Below the pieces are notes generated by a model, which was given only the letters and a program-made list of their open reading frames with translations, did no database searches and was not told the DNA's origin. Of a stretch of DNA of 64,000 nucleotides, positions 35,127 through 43,949 are shown piece after piece (within the stretch, counting starts at the first letter, position 1; each line of letters begins with the position of its first letter). Location of the stretch: assembly GCF_002266465.3 (NCBI RefSeq), contig NZ_CP029427.2:2792501-2856500 (forward strand), given 5' to 3'. Made by a program: the position numbers and the translations under genes. This DNA comes from Bradyrhizobium symbiodeficiens. Lineage in GTDB: Bacteria > Pseudomonadota > Alphaproteobacteria > Rhizobiales > Xanthobacteraceae.

Positions 35127-35791
35127 CGCCGATGTCGGACAATGGCATTTCCTTGCGCGAGCTCGATCCGCGCGATCGCTACAAGCTACTCTGCGGCGTG
35201 GTCGTGCCGCGCCCGATCGCGCTGGTGACGACACTGGACGAGAACGGGGCGGTCAATGCGGCCCCGTTCAGCTTCTTCAACGTGTTCTCCGAGAGCCCCG
35301 CGCTGATCGTGCTCGGTCTTCAGCACAAGCCGGATCACTCGCCGAAGGACACCACCCGCAACATCCATCGCGACGGCGAGTTCGTCGTGCACATGGTGGA
35401 CGAGGCGCTGTCGGTCGCGATGAACGACTGTGCGGTCGATTTTCCCTCCGGCGACAGCGAAGTTGCCGCGACCGGGCTCGCGACGCTTCCCTCCGTCGAT
35501 GTAAAAGTGCCGCGCCTCGCCGCGGCGCCGTTCGCGCTGGAATGCCGGCGCCATGTCGTGCTGAACTTCTCGCCGGATCGCGAGCTGCTCGTTGGGGAGG
35601 TGCTCAGGGTTCACGCCCGGGAGGGCCTTGTCGACGAGGTCAACATGTATGTCGATCTCGACGCCTACCGGCCGATCGGCCGCATGTTCGGCAATCTTTA
35701 CACGACCCAGCGGGATGTCTTTTCGCTGACGCGCGAGAGCCATGCGCAATGGAGCGCGCGGCAGGACGCCAAAGAGCTGAGGGACGCCTAG
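35123..35791 (+). CDS. Flavin reductase family protein (FMN-binding split barrel)
   Basis: Protein of 222 residues of the flavin reductase-like fold. Typical parts are VVVPRPIALVTTLDENGAVNAAPFSFFNVFSE near the N-terminus, then PALIVLG and DTTRNI. It probably uses NAD(P)H to reduce FMN or FAD for an oxygenase. The FAD oxidoreductase gene at 39714 is one possible client, but the two are on either side of a divergent gene pair. It is the last gene of the rightward hydantoinase A/B operon and its stop overlaps the convergent racemase stop by 4 bp. Confidence 0.85.
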   Translation: MTPMSDNGISLRELDPRDRYKLLCGVVVPRPIALVTTLDENGAVNAAPFSFFNVFSESPALIVLGLQHKPDHSPKDTTRNIHRDGEFVVHMVDEALSVAMNDCAVDFPSGDSEVAATGLATLPSVDVKVPRLAAAPFALECRRHVVLNFSPDRELLVGEVLRVHAREGLVDEVNMYVDLDAYRPIGRMFGNLYTTQRDVFSLTRESHAQWSARQDAKELRDA

Positions 35792-36450
35792 TGAGCCGAG
35801 AACTGTACCGTACCCAGCGCCATGGTGACGGCTGCCTGTGTCGGGTCGATCACGGGGATTTTGAGCGCGTCCTCGAGCGGACGGCGATGCCGCGCCATGC
35901 CGGCACAGCCCATCACGATGGCGCGGGCGCCGTCCTCGTCGCGCAGCGCGCGGCCGACCTCGATCATTTTGGCCAGCGTGCCTTCGCCGGACGCGGTTTC
36001 CGCGACGCTCATGTTGAGCGGGCGTTCGCCGGAGAGGCGATCGGTCAGCCCCATCTGCCGGAGATAGCGCATGTGGCGCGGGATCGAGCGCTGCGCGATT
36101 GCGATGACGCCGAAGGTTTCGGCGCGGGCGAGTGCCGTCAGCACGCCACACTCGGCGATGCCGAACACGGGCCGTTCCGTGCCTTCGCGGCAGACCTGAA
36201 GCCCGGGATCGCTGTAGCAGGCGATGACGAAAGCCGCCGAGCTGTTGTCGCCCTCGACCAGCTTTCGCAGCGGCATCGCGACGCCGTCGACATCGGCCTG
36301 GCTTTCAATGCCGAACGGACCCTCGGCCAGCGACTGGCACACCAATTCGGGGCCGCCCTCGAAACCGAGCGGCCTCAAGGCGTCCTCGAGCCCTTGCGTG
36401 ACCGCAGGGTTGGAGTTCGGATTGATGATGAGAATGCGCGGCCGGGACAT
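35788..36450 (-). CDS. Hydantoin/aspartate/glutamate racemase family protein
   Basis: Cofactor-independent racemase of 220 residues. It begins ILIINPNSNPAVTQGLED, typical of hydantoin racemases. It carries the two catalytic cysteines Cys78 (VIACYSDPG) and Cys182 (VMGCAGMA) for proton abstraction on either face. With the hydantoinase and carbamoylase genes beside it, racemisation of 5-substituted hydantoins is the likely role. It has a good ribosome binding site (AGGAAG, 7 nt). It is transcribed leftward and diverges from the hydantoinase gene over 55 bp. Confidence 0.88.
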   Translation of the reverse strand: MSRPRILIINPNSNPAVTQGLEDALRPLGFEGGPELVCQSLAEGPFGIESQADVDGVAMPLRKLVEGDNSSAAFVIACYSDPGLQVCREGTERPVFGIAECGVLTALARAETFGVIAIAQRSIPRHMRYLRQMGLTDRLSGERPLNMSVAETASGEGTLAKMIEVGRALRDEDGARAIVMGCAGMARHRRPLEDALKIPVIDPTQAAVTMALGTVQFSAH

Positions 36451-36505
36451 GATGGTCTTCCTGCGGAATGGAGATCATTTGCCCAAGTCTATCACGGAGT
36501 GCCTC

Positions 36506-37975
36506 ATGACTGAACCAGTTTACGACCTGATCATCCGCGGCGGACGCGTCGCCACCACCACCGACGTGTTCGAGGCCGACGTCGCCATCTCCGGCGAGAC
36601 CATCGCGGCCGTCGGCCGCCGGCTTCCGGCGGCGAAGCGTGAGATCGACGCGCGCGGCAAGCTGGTGCTGCCCGGCGGCGTCGACAGCCACGCCCATATC
36701 GAGCAGCTGTCCGCGGCCGGCATCATGAACGCCGACACCTTCGAGAGTGCGACCGTCTCTGCCGCTTTCGGCGGCACCACCACGGTGATCCCGTTCGCGG
36801 CCCAGCATGTCGGCATGAAGCTGCCGCAGGTGGTGGAGGATTATCACGCGCTGGCAAAGAAGGGCGCGGTGATCGACTATGCCTTTCACATGATCATTGC
36901 GGATGCGACCAAGGAGACGGTCGACGAGCACATTCCGGCGCTCGTGAAGCAGGGCCACGCCTCCATCAAGATCTTCATGACCTATGACCGGCTCAAGGTC
37001 GACGACGAGCCGCTGCTCGACATCCTCCTCGCCGCGCGCCAGTCCGGCGCGATGCTGTGCGCCCATGCCGAAAATCACGGCATCATCGCCTGGATGGTCA
37101 AGCGGCTGCTCGCGCGTGGCTACACCATGCCGAAATATCATGCCGTCAGCCACGCTCGCGTCTCGGAAGCCGAAGCCTTCACCCGGCTGATCGGCATGGC
37201 GGCACTGATTGACCAGCCGATCATGATCTTCCACGTCTCGACCGCCGAAGGCGCCAAGGTGATCCGTGACGCCCGCGGGCAGGGGCTGAAGGTGTTCGCG
37301 GAGACCTGTCCGCAATATCTGTTCCTCACCGCTGATGATCTCGACAAGCCCGGCTCCGAAGGCGCCAAATGGATGTGCAGCCCGCCGCCGCGCACGCATG
37401 CCGATCAGGAGGCGCTGTGGCAGGCGCTGTCGCTCGGCGATCTCCAGACCATCTCGTCGGACCACGCGCCCTATCGCTACGACGAGACCGGTAAGCTGCG
37501 CGCCGGACCCAATCCGAATTTCAAGCAGGTTGCGAACGGCCTGCCCGGGCTGGAGCTGCGGCTGCCGTTGCTGTTCGACGCGATGGTGTCGAAGGGGCGA
37601 CTCGGCCTGGAGAAGTTCGTCGAGCTGACCTCCACAGCGCCGGCCAAGATCTACAATCTGCACCCGCGCAAGGGCTCGATCGCAGTCGGCGCCGATGCCG
37701 ATATCGCGATCTGGGATCCCAATCGCGAGGTCACGATCGCGGACGAGATGATGCACGACCTCACCGGCTATACGCCGTTCGCAGGCCGCAAGCTGAAGGG
37801 CTGGCCGGTTTCGGTGCTGTCGCGCGGGCGGGTGATCATCGACGGCGACAAGTGCCTCGCTAGCGCCGGCAGCGGTAAATTCCTGGCGCGCAGCGGCGGC
37901 GAGGCGGCAAAGCCGACTGGACGGCTGGTCGCCGACATGGATCCGGAACGGAATTTCGGAGCGCAGCTGCTGTGA
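36506..37975 (+). CDS. Dihydropyrimidinase / D-hydantoinase
   Basis: Binuclear-zinc amidohydrolase of 489 residues that opens hydantoin or dihydropyrimidine rings to N-carbamoyl amino acids. It shows the metal ligands His62 and His64 (GVDSHAHIE), the carboxylated Lys155 (SIKIFMTYDR) and further histidines in LCAHAENHG and IFHVSTAEGA. The aspartate is in SSDHAPYRYD, and CPQYLFLT is also conserved. GGAG lies 6 nt before the ATG. It begins a long rightward operon that continues through the epimerase, SDR, FAD oxidoreductase and the first ABC importer. Confidence 0.93.
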   Translation: MTEPVYDLIIRGGRVATTTDVFEADVAISGETIAAVGRRLPAAKREIDARGKLVLPGGVDSHAHIEQLSAAGIMNADTFESATVSAAFGGTTTVIPFAAQHVGMKLPQVVEDYHALAKKGAVIDYAFHMIIADATKETVDEHIPALVKQGHASIKIFMTYDRLKVDDEPLLDILLAARQSGAMLCAHAENHGIIAWMVKRLLARGYTMPKYHAVSHARVSEAEAFTRLIGMAALIDQPIMIFHVSTAEGAKVIRDARGQGLKVFAETCPQYLFLTADDLDKPGSEGAKWMCSPPPRTHADQEALWQALSLGDLQTISSDHAPYRYDETGKLRAGPNPNFKQVANGLPGLELRLPLLFDAMVSKGRLGLEKFVELTSTAPAKIYNLHPRKGSIAVGADADIAIWDPNREVTIADEMMHDLTGYTPFAGRKLKGWPVSVLSRGRVIIDGDKCLASAGSGKFLARSGGEAAKPTGRLVADMDPERNFGAQLL

Positions 37976-37991
37976 TCATGGATCGCGCGCG

Positions 37992-38966
37992 ATGAAGATC
38001 GTCGTCTTCGGCGGCACCGGCTTTGTCGGCCTCAACATTGCGGAGGTCCTGCTGGCGCGCGGGCACGAGGTGATGCTGTATGACCGCAAGCAGCTTCCAG
38101 CGGGAGCGGAGAGGTCCCTTGCCGACTACCGGGAACAGCTAACGGTCGTTCAGGGCGAGATCACGGACGTCGAAAGGATCGACGTTCTCGTCAAAAAGGG
38201 TTGCGATGCGATCGTCCTTGGCGCCGCGATAACTGCCGGCGAACACCTCGAACGCACCGCCACCTCAAGCATCCTCGAAGTCAACGTGATGGCTCAGATG
38301 CCGATCCTGAGCGCGGCGATCCGTCGTGGCGTTCGGCGAATCGTCAACCTCTCGTCGGCTTCCGCCTATGGTGCTGCGGGCCAGCGTTATCCGGTGCTGG
38401 ACGAGGAGACGCCCTGCGATCCGATTTCGTTCTACGCGATCAGCAAATTCACCTCGGAGCGCTCGGTCGCGCGCCATGCCGAGCTCTGGGGCGGCGATTT
38501 CCTGAACGTGCGGCTGAGCGCGGTGTTCGGCCCGTGGGAGCGGATCGGCAAGGTGCGCGATACACCGAGCCTTCAGTTTCAGATGCTGGCCGAGTTCGCT
38601 CGCTGCGGGCTGGCGCTCATGCCAAGCGCTGGGGTAAAGGACTGGATTTATGCCGTCGACGCAGCCGAAGCGGTCGCGGTGCTGATCGAAGCCGAGCGGC
38701 CACGCCACCGGCTCTACAATATTTCCAGCGGTGCGGCCTGGTCGGCGCTGCAATGGGGCGAGGCTTTTGCGGCTCTGCATCCCGGCCTGCAATGCCGGCT
38801 GGCGGCACCCGGTGAAAGAACCTTCATCAAGCTCCATGGTGGGGATCGGGCGCCGATGTCGGTGGCGCGGATGGCCGATGAGTTCGGTTGGCGTGCCCGG
38901 TTCGGCTGCGCGGAATCGGCAACTGCGATGAGCAATTGGTGGATGCAGCACAAGGACGGGATCTGA
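37992..38966 (+). CDS. NAD-dependent epimerase/dehydratase family protein
   Basis: Extended short-chain dehydrogenase of 324 residues. The nucleotide-binding loop VVFGGTGFVGLNIAE is at the N-terminus. A catalytic serine segment lies in NLSSASAYG and the YxxxK pair in FYAISKFTSE. The substrate is not evident; sugar-nucleotide epimerases share this fold. It lies 16 nt after the hydantoinase and 1 nt before the SDR gene, so a role on the side chain of the imported ureide is possible but unproven. Confidence 0.85.
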   Translation: MKIVVFGGTGFVGLNIAEVLLARGHEVMLYDRKQLPAGAERSLADYREQLTVVQGEITDVERIDVLVKKGCDAIVLGAAITAGEHLERTATSSILEVNVMAQMPILSAAIRRGVRRIVNLSSASAYGAAGQRYPVLDEETPCDPISFYAISKFTSERSVARHAELWGGDFLNVRLSAVFGPWERIGKVRDTPSLQFQMLAEFARCGLALMPSAGVKDWIYAVDAAEAVAVLIEAERPRHRLYNISSGAAWSALQWGEAFAALHPGLQCRLAAPGERTFIKLHGGDRAPMSVARMADEFGWRARFGCAESATAMSNWWMQHKDGI

Positions 38967-38967
38967 C

Positions 38968-39717
38968 ATGCGGCTGCAGGGGCGCACGGCCATCATCACC
39001 GGAGCGGGCTCGGGCATCGGCCGGGCCAGCGCCAAGCTGTTCGCGGAGGAAGGGGCGCGCCTTGCCCTGGTCGATCGCGACGCCGCGGGGCTCGAAGAGA
39101 CGCTGCGCCTGGTGGGCGAGGGCACGACGCATATCGGCGATGTCGGTGAAGCCAGCTTCGCTGAAACCGTTGTCGGCGATGTCGTGTCCCGGCTCGGCCG
39201 GCTCGACATCCTGATGACCGCGGCCGGATTCTCCGTTGGCGGCACGGTGCTGACGACGAGCGTGGACGATTGGGATGCGGTGTTCCGGACCAATGTCGGC
39301 GGCACCTGGCTGTGGGCGCGGGCTGCGGTGCCGCAGATGCTGCAGCAGAAGCGCGGATCGATCATCACGCTGGCCTCGCAGCTTGCGATCGCCGGCGGCA
39401 AGGGCAACAGCGCCTACATCGCCGCCAAGGGCGCCATCGTCAGCCTGACGCGGACGATGGCGGTGGATTTCGCCACCGACGGCATTCGCGTCAACGCCAT
39501 CGCGCCGGGCGCAATCGATACGCCGATGCTTCGCCGCAGCTTTGCCCGGCACAAGAATTCGGACGAGGTGCGCGAAGCCTCCCGCAACCGGCATGCCATG
39601 AAGCGGTTCGGCGTGGCTGAGGAGATCGCGCAGACCGCATTGCATCTGGCGAGCGACGCGTCCTCGTTCACGACCGGCACGGTGATGGTGGTCGACGGAG
39701 GTTGGCTCGCGGCATGA
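38968..39717 (+). CDS. SDR family NAD(P)-dependent oxidoreductase
   Basis: Classical short-chain dehydrogenase of 249 residues. The cofactor loop is ITGAGSGIGRASAKLF. AAGFSVGG stands in the NNAG position, followed by a serine in ITLASQLA and Tyr-x-x-x-Lys in SAYIAAKGA. The C-terminus TGTVMVVDGGWLAA is typical. An aspartate near the end of the second strand (LALVDRD) suggests NAD preference. It overlaps the next gene by 4 bp. The substrate is unknown. Confidence 0.88.
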   Translation: MRLQGRTAIITGAGSGIGRASAKLFAEEGARLALVDRDAAGLEETLRLVGEGTTHIGDVGEASFAETVVGDVVSRLGRLDILMTAAGFSVGGTVLTTSVDDWDAVFRTNVGGTWLWARAAVPQMLQQKRGSIITLASQLAIAGGKGNSAYIAAKGAIVSLTRTMAVDFATDGIRVNAIAPGAIDTPMLRRSFARHKNSDEVREASRNRHAMKRFGVAEEIAQTALHLASDASSFTTGTVMVVDGGWLAA

Positions 39718-41150
39718 GTGATGCGCTGACACAGCTCGAAGCGGGCATTCGCGCCGATCTCGCCAAAATCGCGCATCCCGGCGCCGCCTGGCTCGAACCG
39801 AAGACGAGCCCGGACGGCAAGCCGACGCTGGACGTGCTGATCGTCGGCGCCGGCCAGTCCGGCGTGGCCATCGGCTTCGGCCTGATGCGCTCGCGCGTCG
39901 GCAACATCCTGCTGCTCGACAAGGCCGAGGAGGGGATGGAGGGCCCGTGGCGGACCTATGCCCGCATGCCCACGCTGCGCAGCCCGAAGGACTATACGGG
40001 GCCCGACCTCGATATCCCGAGCTTGACGTATCAGTCCTGGCATGAAGCCCGCTTTGGCGAAGAGAGCTGGCAGCAGCTCGGCCTGATCCCGCGAGAGCAT
40101 TGGGCGGAATATCTGCTCTGGCTGCGGCGGACGATCGGCTTGCCGGTGCGCAACGGCTGCGAGCTTCTGGAGATTGCGCCGGCGGCCGACGGCCTGCTCG
40201 CCGCACGCGTGAAGCGGGCCGACGCGATCGAGGTGCTCTATGCGCGCAAGATCGTGCTGGCGACGGGGCAGGAAGGCATGGGCGGTTGGATGATTCCCGA
40301 GCCGCTTCGTCAGCTTCCGTCCAGCCTTGTCGCAACCGTCGCCGACGACATCGATTTCGAAAAACTCCGCGGCAAGCGTGTTGCCGTGATCGGTGCCGGC
40401 GCATCGGCCTTCGACAATGCGGCAACTGCGCTCGAGGCCGGCGCCGCAGAGGTGCATCTGCTCTGCCGCCGCGCGCAGATCCAGGTGATCCAGCCCTATC
40501 GCTGGCTGACCTTTCGCGGCTTCCTGCGTCATCTCAGCGATCTCGACGATGCCTGGCGCTGGCGCTTCATGCGCACCATCCTCGAAATGCGCGAAGGCTT
40601 TCCGCAAGCAACCTATGACCGCTGCGCGCGCCACGCCAATTTCACATTGCACGAGGGGGCGCCGCTCGAAGCCGCGCTCCAGACCGCCGGCGGTGTTGAA
40701 CTGCAGACGCCGCGCGGGGCCGTCACGGCGGACTTCGTCATCTGCGGCACCGGCATCGACATGAACTTTGCCGCGCGCGGCGAGCTCTCCAATTTCGTCG
40801 GCAACATCGCGACCTGGGCCGACCGCTATCAGCCGCCGGACAACGAGCGTAACGCGCGGCTCGGCCGCTTTCCCTATCTCGCCGACGATTACGCCTTCAC
40901 CGAGCGCGTAGCAGGCGAGACGCCGTGGATCTCCGACATCCATCTCTTTGCCATCGCCTCGACCATGAGCTTTGGTCCGTCGGGATCGTCGATCAACGCG
41001 ATGACGACGGCTGTGCCGAAGCTGGTCCACGGCCTGACGCGCGGCCTGTTCCGCGCCGATGTTGCGCGGCACTGGGCCTCGCTCAGCGCCTACGACGTGC
41101 CGCAGGCCGTGGTCGCGCGGCCTGCGCGAAACAGCGGGGAATTGCAATGA
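39714..41150 (+). CDS. FAD/NAD(P)-binding oxidoreductase, flavin monooxygenase-like
   Basis: Protein of 478 residues with two Rossmann motifs: VLIVGAGQSGVAIGFG near residue 45 for FAD, and VAVIGAGASAFDNAATALEAG near residue 224 for NAD(P)H. IVLATGQEGMGGW and VICGTGIDMNFAARG match the flavin monooxygenase/thioredoxin-reductase-like superfamily. The flavin monooxygenase fingerprint FxGxxxHxxx is not apparent, so the activity is uncertain. The ATG overlaps the SDR stop. The following frame opens with an ATGA overlap at 41147. Confidence 0.82.
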   Translation: MSDALTQLEAGIRADLAKIAHPGAAWLEPKTSPDGKPTLDVLIVGAGQSGVAIGFGLMRSRVGNILLLDKAEEGMEGPWRTYARMPTLRSPKDYTGPDLDIPSLTYQSWHEARFGEESWQQLGLIPREHWAEYLLWLRRTIGLPVRNGCELLEIAPAADGLLAARVKRADAIEVLYARKIVLATGQEGMGGWMIPEPLRQLPSSLVATVADDIDFEKLRGKRVAVIGAGASAFDNAATALEAGAAEVHLLCRRAQIQVIQPYRWLTFRGFLRHLSDLDDAWRWRFMRTILEMREGFPQATYDRCARHANFTLHEGAPLEAALQTAGGVELQTPRGAVTADFVICGTGIDMNFAARGELSNFVGNIATWADRYQPPDNERNARLGRFPYLADDYAFTERVAGETPWISDIHLFAIASTMSFGPSGSSINAMTTAVPKLVHGLTRGLFRADVARHWASLSAYDVPQAVVARPARNSGELQ

Positions 41151-41266
41151 TGATCCATGCACTGCCGCAACGAAGCGCCGCGACGGCGCCCATGAGACTG
41201 GCGCGCAACTTGCTTCCTTCTGGATCTGCCTTGCTGGCGTTGTTGTCGAAAACTTGGGGAAAACGA

Positions 41267-42886
41267 ATGCGTTTTGTGTCTTTCAGGCTGGCGCCCCGCG
41301 TCCTCGCCACCACTGCGTTGTTGCTCATTGCCGCCGCGCCTTCGCAGGCGCAGACCAGGGCGGAAACGCTGCGCTATGTCACCGGCGCATCCGTCAACAC
41401 GCTCGATCCCAACATCCCCGGCTCGACGCGCGAATCCTTCGCGCTGAGCATGAGCACCTATGACCGGCTGGTGGCGTTCGGCCGCAAGCAGCTCAATGGC
41501 AAATGGGTGTTCGATCTCGACAAGATCACCGGCGAACTCGCCGAATCCTACGATGTCAGTCCCGACGGGTTGAAGCTCACCTTCCGCCTGCGCAAGGACG
41601 CCAAGTTTCAGGACGGCTCGCCTGTCACGGCCGAGGACGTCAAATGGTCGCTCGATCGCTGCGTCACCGCACCGATCCTCGGCAAGGCGCAGTTGCTCAC
41701 GGGTTCCCTGACCTCTGCGGATCAGTTCAAGGTGATCGATCCTCTCACGATCGAGGTGACGTTGCCCAAGCCCGACAAGCTCGCGCTGCCGAATCTCGCC
41801 ACCGTCTATCCCATGATCATCAATTCGAAGCTGGCGAAGCAGCACGCCACCGCGGACGATCCCTGGGCCACCGCCTGGCTGAAGGAGAACACCGCCGGGA
41901 GCGGCGCCTATATGATCGAGACCTTCAAGCCCGGCGAGCAGGTGATCGTCAAGCGCAACGAGGCCTGGAACCGCGGCTCGCCCGGCAAGCCGGCCTTCTT
42001 CAAGCGCGTGATCATCCAGTCGGTGCCGGAGCCGGCGACCCGCGCCAATCTGGTCGAGCGCGGCGATGCCGATCTCGTGGTCGATCTCCAGGCCAGCGAC
42101 GTGCAGTCGCTGGAGGCCAAGGGCAAGCTCAAGGTGATCTCGACGCCGCAGTACAATTCGATCACCTTCGTCTCGATGAACAACCAGATCCCGCCCTTCG
42201 ACAACGTCAATGTCCGCCGCGCGATAGCCTTTGCGCTGCCCTATGACGACATGTTCAAGGCCGCTCTGTTCGGTCGCGGCGCGCCGCTGTACGGCGCGAG
42301 CTGGCCGGACGGCAAGCCGCTGAACGGCATCTATCCGTTCCAGCAGCCGGTGAAGCTCGATCTCGACAAGGCCAGAGAATATCTCAAGGCCGCCGGGCTC
42401 CCCGAAGGCTTCTCGACTACCTTCAGCTTCAATGTCGGCCAGGCCTCGACCGCCGAACCGATGGCCGCGTTGGTGAAGGAATCGCTCGGCAAGATCGGCA
42501 TCAAGGTCGACATCCAGAAACTGCCGGATGCGCAGATGTCGACGCAGATCAACGAGAAGAAGCTGCCCTTCTTCACCGAGGGCATCGTCGCCTGGCTGCC
42601 GTCCACTGACTATTTTTACCGCAACTTCTACACCGGCAATCAGCGCTGGAACTACTCTTCGATCAACAATCCCGATCTCGCCGCGATCGCGCAAGAAGCC
42701 CGGTTCGAGCCGGACAAGGCCAAGTACGAAGAGGACGGCCGCAAGCTCAACGCGATGCATGCCGACCTGATGCCGCAAATCATGCTGTGGCAGCCGAACC
42801 AGGATGCGGTGATGGCGTCGTCGATCGAGGGTTACACCTACGAGTTCCACCGCCAGGTCGACTATCGCGACGTCAGCCGCAAGTGA
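41267..42886 (+). CDS. ABC transporter substrate-binding protein, peptide/nickel/opine family (importer 1)
   Basis: Periplasmic binding protein of 539 residues (SBP_bac_5). The start is set at ATG 41267, which has GGGGA 6 nt upstream and is followed directly by a signal peptide (MRFVSFRLAPRVLATTALLL, cleavage after SQA). An in-frame ATG at 41147 that overlaps the previous stop would add 40 residues and bury the signal. Mature segments such as ESYDVSPDGLKLTFRLRKDAKF and DGSPVTAEDVKWSLDR are typical. It is the first gene of a complete importer and probably binds the ureide, peptide or amino-acid derivative handled upstream. Confidence 0.92.
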   Translation: MRFVSFRLAPRVLATTALLLIAAAPSQAQTRAETLRYVTGASVNTLDPNIPGSTRESFALSMSTYDRLVAFGRKQLNGKWVFDLDKITGELAESYDVSPDGLKLTFRLRKDAKFQDGSPVTAEDVKWSLDRCVTAPILGKAQLLTGSLTSADQFKVIDPLTIEVTLPKPDKLALPNLATVYPMIINSKLAKQHATADDPWATAWLKENTAGSGAYMIETFKPGEQVIVKRNEAWNRGSPGKPAFFKRVIIQSVPEPATRANLVERGDADLVVDLQASDVQSLEAKGKLKVISTPQYNSITFVSMNNQIPPFDNVNVRRAIAFALPYDDMFKAALFGRGAPLYGASWPDGKPLNGIYPFQQPVKLDLDKAREYLKAAGLPEGFSTTFSFNVGQASTAEPMAALVKESLGKIGIKVDIQKLPDAQMSTQINEKKLPFFTEGIVAWLPSTDYFYRNFYTGNQRWNYSSINNPDLAAIAQEARFEPDKAKYEEDGRKLNAMHADLMPQIMLWQPNQDAVMASSIEGYTYEFHRQVDYRDVSRK

Positions 42887-42917
42887 TGGCGTCAGCCGAA
42901 GGGAGCTCTGGAAGGTG

Positions 42918-43949
42918 ATGACTGGTCTTGGTGCAACAATGGTGCGGGCGGGCAGGCGGCTTCTGTCGTCGCTGCCGGCGCTGTTCGGTGTGCTGGTCTT
43001 CACCTTCTTGCTGATGCGCGTCCTGCCCGGCGACCCCGCGGTGTTCTTCGCCTCCGGGCCCAACGCCGGCAAGGAGGAGATCGAGCAGATCCGCAAGCAG
43101 ATGGGGCTCGACAAATCGGTGCCGGAGCAGCTCGTGTTCTATCTCTCCGATATCGGCCGCGGCAATCTCGGCCGCTCCATGATGACCGGGCAGCCGGTGT
43201 TGAAGGATCTGCGCGAGCGGTTGCCGGCCTCGCTCGAGCTCACCTTTACCGCGCTGTTGATGGCGCTGATCGCGGCGGTGCCGCTTGGGGTGGTCGCGGC
43301 GCTGCGGCCTGGCTCGATCGTCGATCACGGCGTGCGGTTGTTCTGCGCACTCGGCGTTTGCGTTCCAACCTTCGTATCTGGCCTGCTGCTGATCTATGTC
43401 TTCTATTATCTGTTCGGGCTTGCACCCGATCCGACCGGGCGGATCGACGTCTTCACCTCGCTGCCGCCGCAGCACACCGGGTTTCTCTCGATCGATTTCC
43501 TGCTCGCCGGCGATATCGAGGGCTGGTGGACGGCCTGTCGGCAGCTGATCCTGCCGGCGGTGACCATGGCGCTGTTCGTGATCGCGCCGCTGGCGCGGAT
43601 CACGCGGGCCTCGATGCTGGTCTCGCTCGGCAGCGACTTCGTGCGCACCGCGCGCTCGGTCGGATTGTCCTGGCGCAAGGTGGTCGTCACCTATGCGCTG
43701 CGGAACGCCATCCTTCCCGTCATCACCATCGCCGGCATCGTGTTCTCGACCATGCTGGGCGCCAACGTGCTGGTGGAGAAGGTGTTCTCCTGGCCGGGCG
43801 TCGCCTCCTATGCGCTCGATGCGCTGCTGTCCTCCGACTATGCGCCTGTGCAAGGCTTCGTGCTGCTGATGGCTGGCATCTTCGTGCTGGTCAATCTCGT
43901 CGTCGATATCTGCTACGGCATCGCCGATCCCAGGGTGTCGATCGGATGA
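42918..43949 (+). CDS. ABC transporter permease, DppB/OppB type (importer 1)
   Basis: Inner-membrane permease of 343 residues. It has the N-terminal MRVLPGDPAVFF motif and the QMGLDKSVPEQLVFY segment of the family. About six membrane segments follow, with an EAA-like loop near DFVRTARSVGLSWRKVVVTYALRNA that contacts the ATPase. GTG 42915 and ATG 42939 are alternative starts. It overlaps the next permease by 4 bp. Confidence 0.92.
   Translation: MTGLGATMVRAGRRLLSSLPALFGVLVFTFLLMRVLPGDPAVFFASGPNAGKEEIEQIRKQMGLDKSVPEQLVFYLSDIGRGNLGRSMMTGQPVLKDLRERLPASLELTFTALLMALIAAVPLGVVAALRPGSIVDHGVRLFCALGVCVPTFVSGLLLIYVFYYLFGLAPDPTGRIDVFTSLPPQHTGFLSIDFLLAGDIEGWWTACRQLILPAVTMALFVIAPLARITRASMLVSLGSDFVRTARSVGLSWRKVVVTYALRNAILPVITIAGIVFSTMLGANVLVEKVFSWPGVASYALDALLSSDYAPVQGFVLLMAGIFVLVNLVVDICYGIADPRVSIG

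Noticed and set aside
36470..36482. Sigma-54-like TGG...TTGC between the racemase and hydantoinase genes
   Set aside because: GG and GC are only 9 nt apart instead of 10, which normally abolishes recognition.
41147..41266. Start of the importer 1 binding protein at ATG 41147, overlapping the previous stop
   Set aside because: It would bury the signal peptide behind 40 residues; ATG 41267 has a ribosome binding site and a normal signal. The overlap is noted as an alternative.
41090..43114. Antisense frame of 674 residues opposite the importer 1 binding protein
   Set aside because: Shadow frame produced by biased third positions; no motif or ribosome binding site, while the sense strand is clearly coding.
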